From NCBI GenBank assembly GCA_945860385.1, contig CAMAQD010000001.1, positions 62,001 to 126,000 of the forward strand: 64,000 nucleotides of DNA. The letters run 5' to 3'. Within the stretch, counting starts at the first letter, position 1. Each line of letters begins with the position of its first letter. The stretch is from Flavobacterium psychrophilum (GTDB lineage: Bacteria > Bacteroidota > Bacteroidia > Flavobacteriales > Flavobacteriaceae). Positions 50,801 through 59,766 of the stretch are shown piece by piece. The position numbers and the translations under genes were made by a program. The notes under the pieces are model-generated. The model worked only from the letters and a program-made list of their open reading frames with translations, ran no database searches and was not told the DNA's origin.

Positions 50801-52816
50801 CAACCTGTGAAACCAGCATTGGCTTGTTATGAATCGGCTACTTTCAATACTTCTACTTGTGTTTGGGATGTGACAGGAACGCAACCTGTGAAACCAGCAT
50901 TGGCTTGTTATGAATCAGCGACTTTCAATACTACAACTTGTGTTTGGGATGTGACTGTCAACGGTACTATCCCTAATGCAAACGCTGGTCAGGATATAGC
51001 TGTCAACTGTTCTACACCAAGCACAACTTTATCCGCTTCTGGAGGAGTTTCGTATTCTTGGAGTCCTGCAGCAGGATTAAGTGCAATAAATATTGCAAAT
51101 CCTGTTGCCTCACCTGAAGTAACAACAACATATACAGTTATAGTTACATCTGAAAACGGATGTACTGCATCAGACTCTGTCGTAGTAACTGTCATTAACT
51201 TAATTGTTGCCAATGATGATGCTGGAACTCCTGTAAACGGATACACTGGTGGAGTTTCATTTACTAATGTATTATCAAATGATCTTTTAAATTGTAAGGC
51301 GATAATCCCAGATGATGTAACAACAAGTTTTGTTAGTTCAACCAATATTGGTATAACTTTAAATGGAACCAATGTAGTTGTGGCCGCAGGAACTCCTGCT
51401 GGAAATTACACCTTAATATATTCAATTTGTGAAAAACTAAATCCTACAAATTGTGATTCCGCTACAGTAACCATAACTGTAACCGCTCCTGCTATCATCG
51501 CTCAAGATGATGCTATCGCTGGCGGTAATGGTATGGATGGAAATCCAAACGCAGGTAATGTTTTAAACAATAATGGAAACGGAAATGATACTCTGAACGG
51601 AGTTAACGTGACTATTGGACAAGTAAATCTTACTGTAACAACGCCTGCAACCTCTATCGGTGGCGGTCCAGTTCCTTCTATTAATACTACAACCGGACAA
51701 ATCAGTGTTCCTGTTGGAACTCCTGCTGGAACATATACCGTTGTGTATCAAATTTGTGAGAAACTAAATCCAACAAATTGTGATTCCGCTACAGTAACCA
51801 TAACTGTAACCGCTCCTGCTATCATCGCTCAAGATGATACTATCGCTGGCGGTAATGGTGTGGCTGGAAATCCAAACGCAGGTAATGTTTTAAACAATAA
51901 TGGAAACGGAAACGATACTCTTAACGGAGTTAACGTGACTATTGGGCAAGTGAATCTTACTCTAATAACTCCTGCAACCTCTATCGGTGGCGGTCCAGTT
52001 CCTTCTATTAGTTCTACAACGGGACAAATTAGTGTGCCTACTGGAACTCCTGCTGGAACTTACACTATTGTGTACCAAATTTGTGAGAAACTAAATCCAA
52101 CTAATTGTGATTCCGCTACAGTAACCATAACTGTAACCGCTCCTGCTATCATCGCTCAAGATGATACTATCAATGGAGGAAATGGAGATGATGGAAATCC
52201 TAACGCAGGAAATGTTCTCAACAATAACGGAAACGGAAACGATACTCTTAACGGTGTGAATGTGACTATTGATCAAGTAAATCTTACAGTAGTAATCCCT
52301 GCTGTTGCTATAGGTAGCGCACCAGTTCCTGTTTTAGATCCTGCAACTGGACAAATTAGCGTTCCGGTTGGAACTCCTGCTGGAATCTATACAATAGTTT
52401 ATCAAATTTGTGAAAAACTAAATCCTACAAATTGTGATGCTGCTACTGTGACCATAACAGTTGAAACAGGTTTCGTATTGGATTGTGAAGCTATAGTTGT
52501 TCACAAAGCTTTGACACCAAACTGGGATGGTTTAAATGATATTCTAATTATAGATGGTGCAGGCGATACTAACTGTTATCCTTCTGGAATTGCTGTTGAA
52601 ATATACAATCGTTGGGGAGTATTAGTTTTCGAAACTACTAAATACAACAACACATCAAATTATTTTGATGGTTACTCTAAGGGACGAACTACTATAAGTA
52701 AATCTGATGGTTTGCCTACTGGAACTTATTTCTACATCTTAAATTACGAATCTGTCGATGGAAATGGAAATATCCAAATTAATAAAAAAGATGGTTTTAT
52801 ATACCTATCAAGATAA
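47843..52816 (+). CDS. Giant T9SS-secreted surface protein with type B sorting domain
   Basis: A 1657-residue protein: signal peptide ending FTADAQ, an N-terminal adhesin-like beta region (about 35-400), DUF11- and Ig-like segments (about 400-870, for example TATGGTITWYTAATGG), six 27-residue repeats (about 880-1040, ACYESATFNTSTCVWDVTGT type), an Ig-like segment, three 109-residue repeats (about 1215-1541), and a C-terminal type B sorting domain (about 1545-1657) with LTPNWDGLNDILII, VEIYNRWG, YFDGYSKG and GTYFYIL. The last domain (CHU_C, gliding-associated) directs type IX secretion. PorP/SprF and OmpA-like genes follow. ATG 47843 gives the signal peptide; the TTG at 47822 is less likely. 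Confidence 0.9.
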   Translation: MKNIYFKLMNNNLHYLVLLVAFFIGNVFTADAQVFKTATQRTSSYTPDKKIYNIKGDFTIIGNTNLTLQNYGDDTNNSQSMVYVDIDGNPNTLNSSSATLALSTENGADPACSKIIFAGLYWTGRASDSNPSNNTFTVTKGSVTKNYDKTKISLKAPGQSSYTTFTANPNDIYYPTTSQGYMYAAYAEVTDYVRANGVGAYTAADIALVEGSGGSTGFYGGWSLIVIYENTKMKYRDVTIFDGYSYVAGNVTASFELPVSGFNTVQAGAVNMKLGLISGEGDRGIAGDYFQIKKHNDGTFMNLSHSGNSTGNFFNSSINTGGNTRNPNLLNNTGLDVSMFNIPNTNNEVITHNQTSTTFKFGSTQDTYIIFAIAMAVDAYTPVAEAMLAGSTLNGVPVSSITSVVPGDEIGIKTNIFNKGTEAINNTKLVIPIPYMVDFVPGSLSKNVNFSPFPSPNDYYFDPSLGPKGSIVYNLGTLPLPTNPDTILADFSFKVKVTTDCSILKIAACGQSVSISGMISGAGEITGVPFSNKPFYVGYNSSGNCLGEPILNPLYIPVNATNYIIQNCGNTPPIRDFVFCNPGATIPITAINSGFPPGSRFYNLAGTIEYTISNPFPATSGSVQYYALPPDAAAECNFPFTITVTNVNTTPVTAPNIEYCKGAIAIPLTATATVNTPPYTLYYFTSETGTPQLSITPSTATVGSITYWVAEAASGTCIGPKVPIVVKINDNPAAPTCDGEQTVCEATPIQTLTATATGGTITWYTAATGGTLVANPILNSVGTITYYAEASNGSCSSLTRTPVKLTINAAPVAPTVTVVNNCESSVLTASNYTGDLLWSNNATTASITVTDSATYTVTQKNSNGCISAVGSGTSAPTPKPVKPALACYESATFNTSTCVWDVTGTQPVKPTLACYESATFNTSTCVWDVTGTQPVKPALACYESAIFNTTTCVWDVTGTQPVKPALACYESATFNTSTCVWDVTGTQPVKPALACYESATFNTSTCVWDVTGTQPVKPALACYESATFNTTTCVWDVTVNGTIPNANAGQDIAVNCSTPSTTLSASGGVSYSWSPAAGLSAINIANPVASPEVTTTYTVIVTSENGCTASDSVVVTVINLIVANDDAGTPVNGYTGGVSFTNVLSNDLLNCKAIIPDDVTTSFVSSTNIGITLNGTNVVVAAGTPAGNYTLIYSICEKLNPTNCDSATVTITVTAPAIIAQDDAIAGGNGMDGNPNAGNVLNNNGNGNDTLNGVNVTIGQVNLTVTTPATSIGGGPVPSINTTTGQISVPVGTPAGTYTVVYQICEKLNPTNCDSATVTITVTAPAIIAQDDTIAGGNGVAGNPNAGNVLNNNGNGNDTLNGVNVTIGQVNLTLITPATSIGGGPVPSISSTTGQISVPTGTPAGTYTIVYQICEKLNPTNCDSATVTITVTAPAIIAQDDTINGGNGDDGNPNAGNVLNNNGNGNDTLNGVNVTIDQVNLTVVIPAVAIGSAPVPVLDPATGQISVPVGTPAGIYTIVYQICEKLNPTNCDAATVTITVETGFVLDCEAIVVHKALTPNWDGLNDILIIDGAGDTNCYPSGIAVEIYNRWGVLVFETTKYNNTSNYFDGYSKGRTTISKSDGLPTGTYFYILNYESVDGNGNIQINKKDGFIYLSR
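50480..50957 (+). repeat. Six tandem 81-bp repeats inside the T9SS protein gene
   Basis: Units start at 50480, 50561, 50642, 50723, 50804 and 50885, each 81 bp (27 residues), and differ by only a few, mostly silent, bases. The last unit diverges after about 50957. Each unit carries two Cys (ACYES and STCVW). High DNA identity means recent duplication or gene conversion. Confidence 0.9.
51485..52461 (+). repeat. Three 327-bp tandem repeats inside the T9SS protein gene
   Basis: Units begin at 51485, 51812 and 52139 with an exact 327-bp (109-residue) period, starting APAIIAQDD. Units 1 and 2 are nearly identical in DNA; unit 3 is more diverged near its end. The preceding segment (about 51390-51484) already holds a partial copy of the unit end (CEKLNPTNCDSA). 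Confidence 0.9.
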
Positions 52817-52835
52817 ATCTAACTCAAATCTAACT

Positions 52836-52857
52836 CCCGGGTTGTAAAAAGCCCGGG
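52836..52857 (+). terminator. GC-rich hairpin between the T9SS protein and PorP/SprF genes
   Basis: CCCGGG at 52836-52841 and again at 52852-52857 can pair around a 10-base loop, followed by a short TTT. It looks like a weak terminator or processing site that would reduce, not abolish, read-through into the porP-like gene. Confidence 0.5.
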
Positions 52858-52873
52858 TTTAAACACAAACTAA

Positions 52874-53779
52874 ATGAAGACAAGATTACTATTATTCGCT
52901 TTGCTGTTTACAGGAATGGTAAGTTATGCCCAACAAGACGCACAATTTACACAGTATATGTACAACACAATCAATATCAATCCTGCCTATGCAGGATCGC
53001 GAGGAGCTATGAGTATATTTGCCCTGCATCGTACTCAATGGGTTGGACTAGAGGGTGCACCCGTTACCAATACAGTATCAATAAATACACCATTGAACGA
53101 ATCTAATTTAGGTTTGGGAGTGTCATTAATTAATGATAAAATTGGACCCACTACAGAAAATACTATTTCTGCTGATTTGTCTTATACTATACCCACTTCT
53201 GAAACTTGGAATTTGTCATTTGGTGTCAAAGCCACGGCCAATTTGTTTGATTTGGATGCAACCAAATTAACCAATGTCGTTCCTGATCCTAGTTTACAAA
53301 ATTATAGTAAATTCTCTCCGAATATTGGTGCTGGTATTTATTGGCATTCTGACAATGCATACATAGGCTTATCAATCCCTAATTTTATTGAAACACAGCG
53401 TTATGATGATAATGAAGTTAAGATATTTAAGGAAAGAATGAGTTATTACCTTATCGGTGGTTATGTGTTCGATTTAAGTGATACAGTTAAGTTTAAACCA
53501 GCGGTTTTGACCAAAATGATCGAAGGAGCGCCATTGCAAGTTGACGTTTCTGCAAACTTTATGTTTTATGACAAATTTATGCTTGGTGCATCTTACAGAT
53601 GGAGTGCTTCTTTGAGTGCTATGGTAGGTTTTCAAGTCTCTGATGGATTTTATGTTGGTTATGGGTATGATAAAGAAACTACTAATTTAGACAATTATAA
53701 TTCTGGGTCGCACGAAATATTCTTACGCTATGAATTGTTCAAAAACAATAATAAAATTACAACTCCAAGATTCTTCTAA
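52874..53779 (+). CDS. PorP/SprF family outer membrane protein
   Basis: A 301-residue protein with signal peptide MKTRLLLFALLFTGMVSYAQ and the family opening QDAQFTQYMYNTININPAYAGSRG, followed by beta-barrel repeats and a C-terminal FLRYELFKNNNK. SprF-type proteins act with the type IX system and are usually encoded next to type B sorting-domain substrates, which they help to anchor or export. That is exactly the arrangement here: 57 bases after the giant substrate. Confidence 0.93.
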   Translation: MKTRLLLFALLFTGMVSYAQQDAQFTQYMYNTININPAYAGSRGAMSIFALHRTQWVGLEGAPVTNTVSINTPLNESNLGLGVSLINDKIGPTTENTISADLSYTIPTSETWNLSFGVKATANLFDLDATKLTNVVPDPSLQNYSKFSPNIGAGIYWHSDNAYIGLSIPNFIETQRYDDNEVKIFKERMSYYLIGGYVFDLSDTVKFKPAVLTKMIEGAPLQVDVSANFMFYDKFMLGASYRWSASLSAMVGFQVSDGFYVGYGYDKETTNLDNYNSGSHEIFLRYELFKNNNKITTPRFF

Positions 53780-53790
53780 AAATAATTATT

Positions 53791-55728
53791 ATGAAAAATT
53801 TTATACTCCTTTACATAACAATAATAAGTGTGTTTTCATTTAATAGTTATGCACAGAAATCCAAAACAACTACTGCAGACAAAAAATACGATAGCTATGC
53901 TTATATAAAAGCAGTTAGCACGTATGAAAGAGTAGCCGAGAAAGGATACAAATCAGAAGATATGTTCCAAAAATTGGGAAATTCTTATTATTTCAACGGT
54001 GAATTGGATAAAGCAGCCAAATGGTATCAAGAATTGTTTACTATGAATCCCAATCAGGAATCTGAGTATTGTTATCGCTATGCCCAATCCTTAAAAGCCA
54101 TTGGACAAAACGATAAAGCCAACCAAATGCTGGAAATATTTAGCCAAAAAGCAGGTAACGACACAAGAGGAAAACTATTCAAAAAAAACAAAAACTATCT
54201 TGAACAAATCAAAGCCAACTCAGGAAGATACAAAATAGAAGATGCTGGAATCAACTCCAAATATTCCGATTACGGAAGTGCTTTTTATAACAATAAACTA
54301 GTTTTTAGTTCTTCTAGAGATACTGGAAGTTTAGGTCAAAGAAAACACACTTGGACAAATCAATATTTTACCAATTTATATGTTTCAGACTTGGGTGAAG
54401 AAATGACACCAGGAAAAGTTAACAAGTTTGGAGGCAAAATCAATTCCAAATTCAATGAATCTACTCCAATTTTTACCAAAGACGGGAAAACATTGTACTT
54501 TACCCGAAACAACTATCTTGATGGTAAAAAAGGAAAAGATGCCAACAAAGTGACCTTGGTAAAAATATATAAAGCTAGTTTTGAAAACGACAATTGGGAC
54601 AAAGTAACCGAATTGCCTTTTAACAGTGATTCTTACAGTACAGCCCATCCTACATTGAGTCCTGACGAAAAAACATTGTATTTTGCATCAGATATGCCGG
54701 GAACATTAGGCCAATCTGATTTATTTAAAGTTAAAATAAATGAGGATGGCAGCTATGGTACACCACAAAATTTAGGCAAAGAAATTAACACCGAAGGAAG
54801 AGAAACTTTCCCTCAGATTACTGACGAGAACGAACTCTATTTTGCCTCAGATGGTCATCCAGGATTGGGAGGTTTAGATGTTTTTGTAACCAAAATAGCC
54901 GCGGATGGAACATTAGGAGAAATTCAAAATGTTGGTGATGGAGTAAATTCTCCAAAAGATGATTTTGCATATTTAATAGACACCAAATCCAGAAGAGGTT
55001 TTGTCTCTTCTAATAGAGATGGAGGACAAGGATATGATGACATTTACAAATTTTTAGAAACCAGAAAACTAATCTGTCTACAAGAATTATACGGTAACGT
55101 AACGGATTTAAATACTTCTCAAATACTTCCTGACACCAAGATGAGCTTGTTTGACAGCGAATTCAAATTGATTAACACCGCCGTAACGGATGCTGAAGGA
55201 AATTACAAATTCGAGGTGGAATGTGGGAAAAATTATAATGTGAGAGCGGCAAAACCCGACTATATTACTAAGGAGCTAAAAATCGCAATTGCCAGAGAAA
55301 ACGGAAGAACCAATTTGAATTTTGCTTTAGAGAAAGAAGTATGTAAAGTAGCCGTTGGTGATGATTTGGGGAAATGTTTCGGAATCAAAATGATTTATTT
55401 TGACTTGGACAAATACAATATTAGAACTGAAGCTGCATTAGATTTAGAAAAAATATTAGATGTTATAAATCAAAATCCGACGATGAAACTCGATATTCGT
55501 TCGCATACCGATAGTCGTGCTTCATTCAAATACAATGAAGTTTTATCAGAGAACAGAGCAAAATCTACTATCAATTGGTTAGTAAAAAACGGAATAGATA
55601 CTAGCAGACTTACAGGAAGAGGTTATGGCGAAACACAATTGGTAAACCAATGCTCGGACGACGTAAAATGTACCGAAGAAGAGCACCAAATGAACAGACG
55701 TAGCGAATTTATCATTACCGCGTTATAG
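53791..55728 (+). CDS. OmpA-family protein with TPR and WD40-like (PD40) domains
   Basis: A 645-residue exported protein: signal peptide MKNFILLYITIISVFSFNSYAQ, TPR-like helices (about 30-115, YERVAEKGYKSEDMFQKLGNSYYFNG), PD40 propeller repeats (about 145-395; STPIFTKDGKTLYFTRN, AHPTLSPDEKTLYFASD), a CNA-B-like beta domain (about 410-495) and a C-terminal OmpA domain (about 530-645; IYFDLDKYNIR, DIRSHTDSRASFKYN, LSENRAKSTINWL). It likely binds peptidoglycan beside the SprF-like barrel, as in PorE-type T9SS components. It begins 11 bases after the porP-like gene. Confidence 0.92.
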   Translation: MKNFILLYITIISVFSFNSYAQKSKTTTADKKYDSYAYIKAVSTYERVAEKGYKSEDMFQKLGNSYYFNGELDKAAKWYQELFTMNPNQESEYCYRYAQSLKAIGQNDKANQMLEIFSQKAGNDTRGKLFKKNKNYLEQIKANSGRYKIEDAGINSKYSDYGSAFYNNKLVFSSSRDTGSLGQRKHTWTNQYFTNLYVSDLGEEMTPGKVNKFGGKINSKFNESTPIFTKDGKTLYFTRNNYLDGKKGKDANKVTLVKIYKASFENDNWDKVTELPFNSDSYSTAHPTLSPDEKTLYFASDMPGTLGQSDLFKVKINEDGSYGTPQNLGKEINTEGRETFPQITDENELYFASDGHPGLGGLDVFVTKIAADGTLGEIQNVGDGVNSPKDDFAYLIDTKSRRGFVSSNRDGGQGYDDIYKFLETRKLICLQELYGNVTDLNTSQILPDTKMSLFDSEFKLINTAVTDAEGNYKFEVECGKNYNVRAAKPDYITKELKIAIARENGRTNLNFALEKEVCKVAVGDDLGKCFGIKMIYFDLDKYNIRTEAALDLEKILDVINQNPTMKLDIRSHTDSRASFKYNEVLSENRAKSTINWLVKNGIDTSRLTGRGYGETQLVNQCSDDVKCTEEEHQMNRRSEFIITAL

Positions 55729-55753
55729 GTTTAGAGAAATAGATTTTCTTGAA

Positions 55754-55792
55754 AACAAACCCTTCGAAAATAAAATATTCGAGGGGTTTGTT
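55754..55792 (+). terminator. Terminator after the OmpA/PD40 gene
   Basis: A 15-bp stem with one G-U pair (AACAAACCCTTCGAA / TTCGAGGGGTTTGTT) and a 9-base loop, followed by GTTATTATT. It closes the T9SS operon. Confidence 0.75.
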
Positions 55793-55942
55793 GTTATTAT
55801 TAGAATCTGTAAACGTGATAAATACATTAGATATTAGTTCATAAATTCACGAATTATTCTTAACTTTATACAGAAAGATTTTAAGTTTAAACACTTATTT
55901 CATTTAAATTCTGAATATTAGATTTTATTAAAAGCAAGTGTT

Positions 55943-56731
55943 ATGAAAAACAATTTCATTTACCTAGCTATTTTAGTAAGTTTGTTTTCATTGTATTCTT
56001 ACGCTCAAAATGCAAGTACTTTTAAAATTAATAAAAAATTAGAAGTAGCTCAAAAAGAATCTGATACTTTCATTACTATTAACCCAACCCACATAAAAAC
56101 TATAAAATCGTACCACGTTAAAGAAAATATTAATCAAAAATTTGGCGGATACACAACGTCTTATGAGGTTTCTGATTTGAACTTAATCTGTTTTTATGAT
56201 TTGGGTCCAAACAATTCAAGAATTATAACTCCTCATTATGGAGTAGTAAGACAAATTCCTCTTAAAAAAATTAAACTCAATAAAAACCTTTTAAAATCAA
56301 CAAATCTATCTGATTTGGTACTAATTAACAAAACCAAAACAGAACCATTATCAACAAATATTACCATAGCGTGTCTCGATGAAGCAGAAAAAGAAGTTAT
56401 TGCTGAGGATAAGAATTCAAATAAATCCATTAATAGCGAAAAATATACCTACATACATATCATTAAAACCTATGAAAGAATCGCTGAAAAAGGGTGCAAG
56501 TCTGTAGAGATTTTTCAAAAATTAGGCGATGCCTTTTTTTTTGATGGTGATTATGTAAAAGCGGTAAAATGGTATGGCGAATTATTTAATATGACTACGG
56601 ATTTAGAATCTGAATATTTTGAACGATACGCCTATTCTTTGAGAGCAATCGGTAAAAAAGAAAAAGGAAATGAAATAATAAAATTACTCCAGCAACTATC
56701 TAGTTTAAAAAAAAATAAAACCTATTTATAA
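55943..56731 (+). CDS. Truncated OmpA/TPR paralogue lacking the PD40 and OmpA domains
   Basis: A 262-residue exported protein (signal MKNNFIYLAILVSLFSLYSYAQ) with a unique middle (about 25-165) and then a TPR-like region (about 170-250, YERIAEKGCKSVEIFQKLGDAFFFDGDYVKAVKWYGELF). That region matches the N-terminal TPR of the OmpA/PD40 protein encoded just upstream. It stops right there: no PD40 or OmpA part follows, and the next 15 bases lead to the convergent M1 gene. The middle segment is seen, as I recall, in longer flavobacterial OmpA paralogues. I infer a 3'-truncated relic or a short regulatory derivative. Confidence 0.75.
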   Translation: MKNNFIYLAILVSLFSLYSYAQNASTFKINKKLEVAQKESDTFITINPTHIKTIKSYHVKENINQKFGGYTTSYEVSDLNLICFYDLGPNNSRIITPHYGVVRQIPLKKIKLNKNLLKSTNLSDLVLINKTKTEPLSTNITIACLDEAEKEVIAEDKNSNKSINSEKYTYIHIIKTYERIAEKGCKSVEIFQKLGDAFFFDGDYVKAVKWYGELFNMTTDLESEYFERYAYSLRAIGKKEKGNEIIKLLQQLSSLKKNKTYL

Positions 56732-56746
56732 TCACACCAGAATCAA

Positions 56747-58738
56747 TTATTTGATTGATTTCCAAGAATTATTACTTTCATTACAGTCAGGAAAAACGTG
56801 ATCTGGATCAAGAACAACACTTTGAATTTCTTCGGTTGAATTGTATTTGAAAGTCCAATCCACATTTTTTTGCCAAATTTCCACTGGTAATTTAATTCGA
56901 CTAATTTTTCCACTCTTTGTTTTAATATCCAAAATAACTGGCATCGCCATTTTTTCAAAATTTTCAACGGTGATCAAAATTCCCAATTTCGGATTATTAT
57001 CCACATATTTTACTGAATTAATTCCTTGGTCTAATCGCCAATTATGGACAAACCAGCCTCTCCAAAACCAACTTAAATCTTCACCGGCAACATCTTCTAT
57101 TGTTCTAAAAAAATCATCAGGAGCAGGATGTTTGTATGCCCAACGTTCTACATAAGTTCTGAAAGCTGCATCAAATCGTTCTTTGCCTAAAATCTGTTCC
57201 CGCAAAATAACCAATCCAGTTCCTGGTTTTGAATACCCTAAAGTTCCAATATTTACCTCTTTCATATTATCTGGAGAACTCATTATAGTTTCAAGATTTG
57301 GACTAGTATATTTTTCAGACTCAAGGTGCAAATCGGTAACTTTACCTTTGTACTCACCTTTATTAAAATCTTCCGCGCTTAATGTATTTATGAAAGTATT
57401 AAATCCCTCATCCATCCAAGCAAATAAACGTTCGTTTGAACCCACAATCATGGGAAACCAAATATGCCCAAACTCGTGATCCGTAACACCCCATAAATCA
57501 GCATTCTTGGCTTTATAATCGCAAAAAACTATCCCGGGATATTCCATTCCACCTACTATCCCTGCAACATTTACTGCTGCTGGATAAGGATATTCAAACC
57601 ATTTTTGTGAATAATGTTCAATAGATGTTTTGGTATACTCTGTTGAACGACTCCACGCCCTATTTCCATTGCTTTCAATAGGATAAGCTGAAATTGCGAT
57701 TGATTTTTTTCCGCTTGGTAAATTTATTCTTGAAGCATCCAAAATAAATGCAGCCGATGAAGCCCAAGAAACATCGCGGGCATTTTTAATTTTAAAGCGC
57801 CAAGTTTTATTTGCCTTTGAAACAATATTGGAATTGTTTTTTACTTCTTCAGCGGAACGTATTACAACCGTTTGGTCACTTTTCGAGGCTTGTTCCCATC
57901 GTTTTTGTTGTTCAATTGAATAAACTTCTTTCGAGTTAACCAATTCGCCTGAGCAAACCACAAAATGATTGGATGGTGCTGTAATATTCACATCAAAATC
58001 GCCATATTCTAAATAAAATTCCGAAGCTCCGAGATAGGGATTAGTATTCCAGCCTTGAATGTCATCATACACGCACATCCTAGGGTACCATTGTGCTACA
58101 GTAAAAATTTTACCAAACATTGTTCCCAATATTCCCATCCGATCAGATCCTTCATTGGGAGAAATAAATGAAAAATCAATTTTTATTTTAACATTCCCTC
58201 CTTTTGAATTCAATTCCTGAGGAAGAAAAACCTGCATTCGGGTATCATTAATTAAATATTTAACCTCTTTTTCGGTAGAAACCCCTTTATTTGAAAATAA
58301 AATTTTTACTGATTTTATTTTAAAACCTCCATCAAAGATTTGCCCTTGCGCGCCATTTCTGCTTCCAGTTATAGGAATTACGGCAGTTCCACGAGAATCA
58401 TCTTTAAATAAATTTTGGTCTAAATGCATCCACAGAAAAGACATTTTGTCGGGACTATTATTAGTATACGAAATAATACCAGAGCCAGAAATTTCATTAT
58501 TTGCCTCATCTAATTTTACAGATAATTGATAATCAGCTCTATTTTGCCAATACTCAAATCCTGGTTGACCACTCGCTGAGCGCGTATTAGTTCCGTTTTT
58601 GGTATAAAAAAAAGGCGCAAAAGTTTCCTGATAATTGTATTTTGAAACCTGCTTTGTTGAATTTTGCTGTGACCAACTGCTCGCTATCACTAAAAGTAAA
58701 GCCAATTGAAGTAGGCTTGTGAAAGAATTATTTTTCAT
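56747..58738 (-). CDS. M1 family metallo-aminopeptidase
   Basis: A 663-residue exported peptidase (signal ending SSWSQ) with zinc motif HEFGH (His421, Glu422, His425) and third ligand Glu444 in WMDEGFNTF. The usual GAMEN exopeptidase motif reads GGMEY (about 396-400), as in gluzincin relatives that prefer larger substrates. The signal peptide indicates a periplasmic or surface enzyme. It converges on the truncated OmpA paralogue with a 15-base gap. Confidence 0.9.
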   Translation of the reverse strand: MKNNSFTSLLQLALLLVIASSWSQQNSTKQVSKYNYQETFAPFFYTKNGTNTRSASGQPGFEYWQNRADYQLSVKLDEANNEISGSGIISYTNNSPDKMSFLWMHLDQNLFKDDSRGTAVIPITGSRNGAQGQIFDGGFKIKSVKILFSNKGVSTEKEVKYLINDTRMQVFLPQELNSKGGNVKIKIDFSFISPNEGSDRMGILGTMFGKIFTVAQWYPRMCVYDDIQGWNTNPYLGASEFYLEYGDFDVNITAPSNHFVVCSGELVNSKEVYSIEQQKRWEQASKSDQTVVIRSAEEVKNNSNIVSKANKTWRFKIKNARDVSWASSAAFILDASRINLPSGKKSIAISAYPIESNGNRAWSRSTEYTKTSIEHYSQKWFEYPYPAAVNVAGIVGGMEYPGIVFCDYKAKNADLWGVTDHEFGHIWFPMIVGSNERLFAWMDEGFNTFINTLSAEDFNKGEYKGKVTDLHLESEKYTSPNLETIMSSPDNMKEVNIGTLGYSKPGTGLVILREQILGKERFDAAFRTYVERWAYKHPAPDDFFRTIEDVAGEDLSWFWRGWFVHNWRLDQGINSVKYVDNNPKLGILITVENFEKMAMPVILDIKTKSGKISRIKLPVEIWQKNVDWTFKYNSTEEIQSVVLDPDHVFPDCNESNNSWKSIK

Positions 58739-58911
58739 TATATAAATTTATGACCGCAAATTAATGAAAATAATGGTAGCAGTCAGATTGAACGTTATAT
58801 ATTAAGTAAAAATAAATCTTTATCAGAATTAGTACCTTTTTTATATCCAAATCTAAAATTATGAAATATATTTACAACTGAAAACAAATAATATTATAAA
58901 ATGCACCAATT

Positions 58912-59763
58912 TTGAAAACAACAATTTCAAATTCTATCTTAACGGCTCAAATAAAGCACTTGGGAGCTGAATTATTTTCTTTAAAAAGTATCCAAAACAA
59001 AGAATACATTTGGGAAGGAAATCCAATATTTTGGGGGAAACATTCTCCCATTTTGTTTCCAATAGTTGGCTCTTTAAAGAGTAACTCTTATTTATATAAT
59101 GAAAAAGAATATCCGTTAAACAGACACGGTTTCGCAAGAGATATAGAATTTGAATTAATTGAAAAAACAGATGAAAGTGCGACATTTTCTTTACTTTCGA
59201 CAACAGAAACAAAAAAAATATATCCTTTTGATTTTGAATTACAGATTCGTTATACATTAAATGATAACAAATTAAACATTGATTATATAGTTATTAATAA
59301 AAATGAAAGAACAATGCCGTTTTCTATTGGAGCACATCCAGCATTTGCTTTGCCAGGAAATTTTACGGAATATAGCCTTGAATTTCAGGAAGATGAAATT
59401 CTAAATTATCATCTTCTAGACGAAGGTTTAATTTCAAATACCATGAACCAACTTCAATTAAAAAACAAACAGCTTGATTTAAAATATCAATTGTTCGAAA
59501 AGGATGCTTTGGTATTTAAAACATTAAAATCAAAATCGATAACTATTTTAAAAAATGCAAATCCGTTATTGAAAGTTAATTTTAATGATTTTCCAAATCT
59601 AGGAATTTGGACAGTTGTTAATGCTCCTTTTATATGCATTGAACCCTGGTTTGGCTATTCGGACACTATTCATTCATCAGGGAATTTAATGGAAAAGGAA
59701 GGAATTCAACTTTTAGAAGCTAATCATAAAGTACAGTATAATTTTAATATCGAAATTTTATAA
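58912..59763 (+). CDS. Aldose 1-epimerase family protein
   Basis: A 283-residue galactose-mutarotase-like protein: LTAQIKHLGAELFSLKSIQNKEYIWEG, LNRHGFARDIEF (catalytic His region), MPFSIGAHPAFALP (second His), and FICIEPWFGYSDTIHSSG (Glu). The family interconverts sugar anomers or hexose-6-phosphates. Start is TTG 58912, because the nearer ATG (58901) is out of frame. The GNAT gene follows after 3 bases. Confidence 0.87.
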   Translation: MKTTISNSILTAQIKHLGAELFSLKSIQNKEYIWEGNPIFWGKHSPILFPIVGSLKSNSYLYNEKEYPLNRHGFARDIEFELIEKTDESATFSLLSTTETKKIYPFDFELQIRYTLNDNKLNIDYIVINKNERTMPFSIGAHPAFALPGNFTEYSLEFQEDEILNYHLLDEGLISNTMNQLQLKNKQLDLKYQLFEKDALVFKTLKSKSITILKNANPLLKVNFNDFPNLGIWTVVNAPFICIEPWFGYSDTIHSSGNLMEKEGIQLLEANHKVQYNFNIEIL

Positions 59764-59766
59764 AAT

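Noticed and set aside
47299..55728. A biosynthetic or phage-like novel system in the T9SS locus
   Set aside because: Order of exported protein, type B substrate, PorP/SprF and OmpA/PD40 is a standard flavobacterial surface-protein arrangement.
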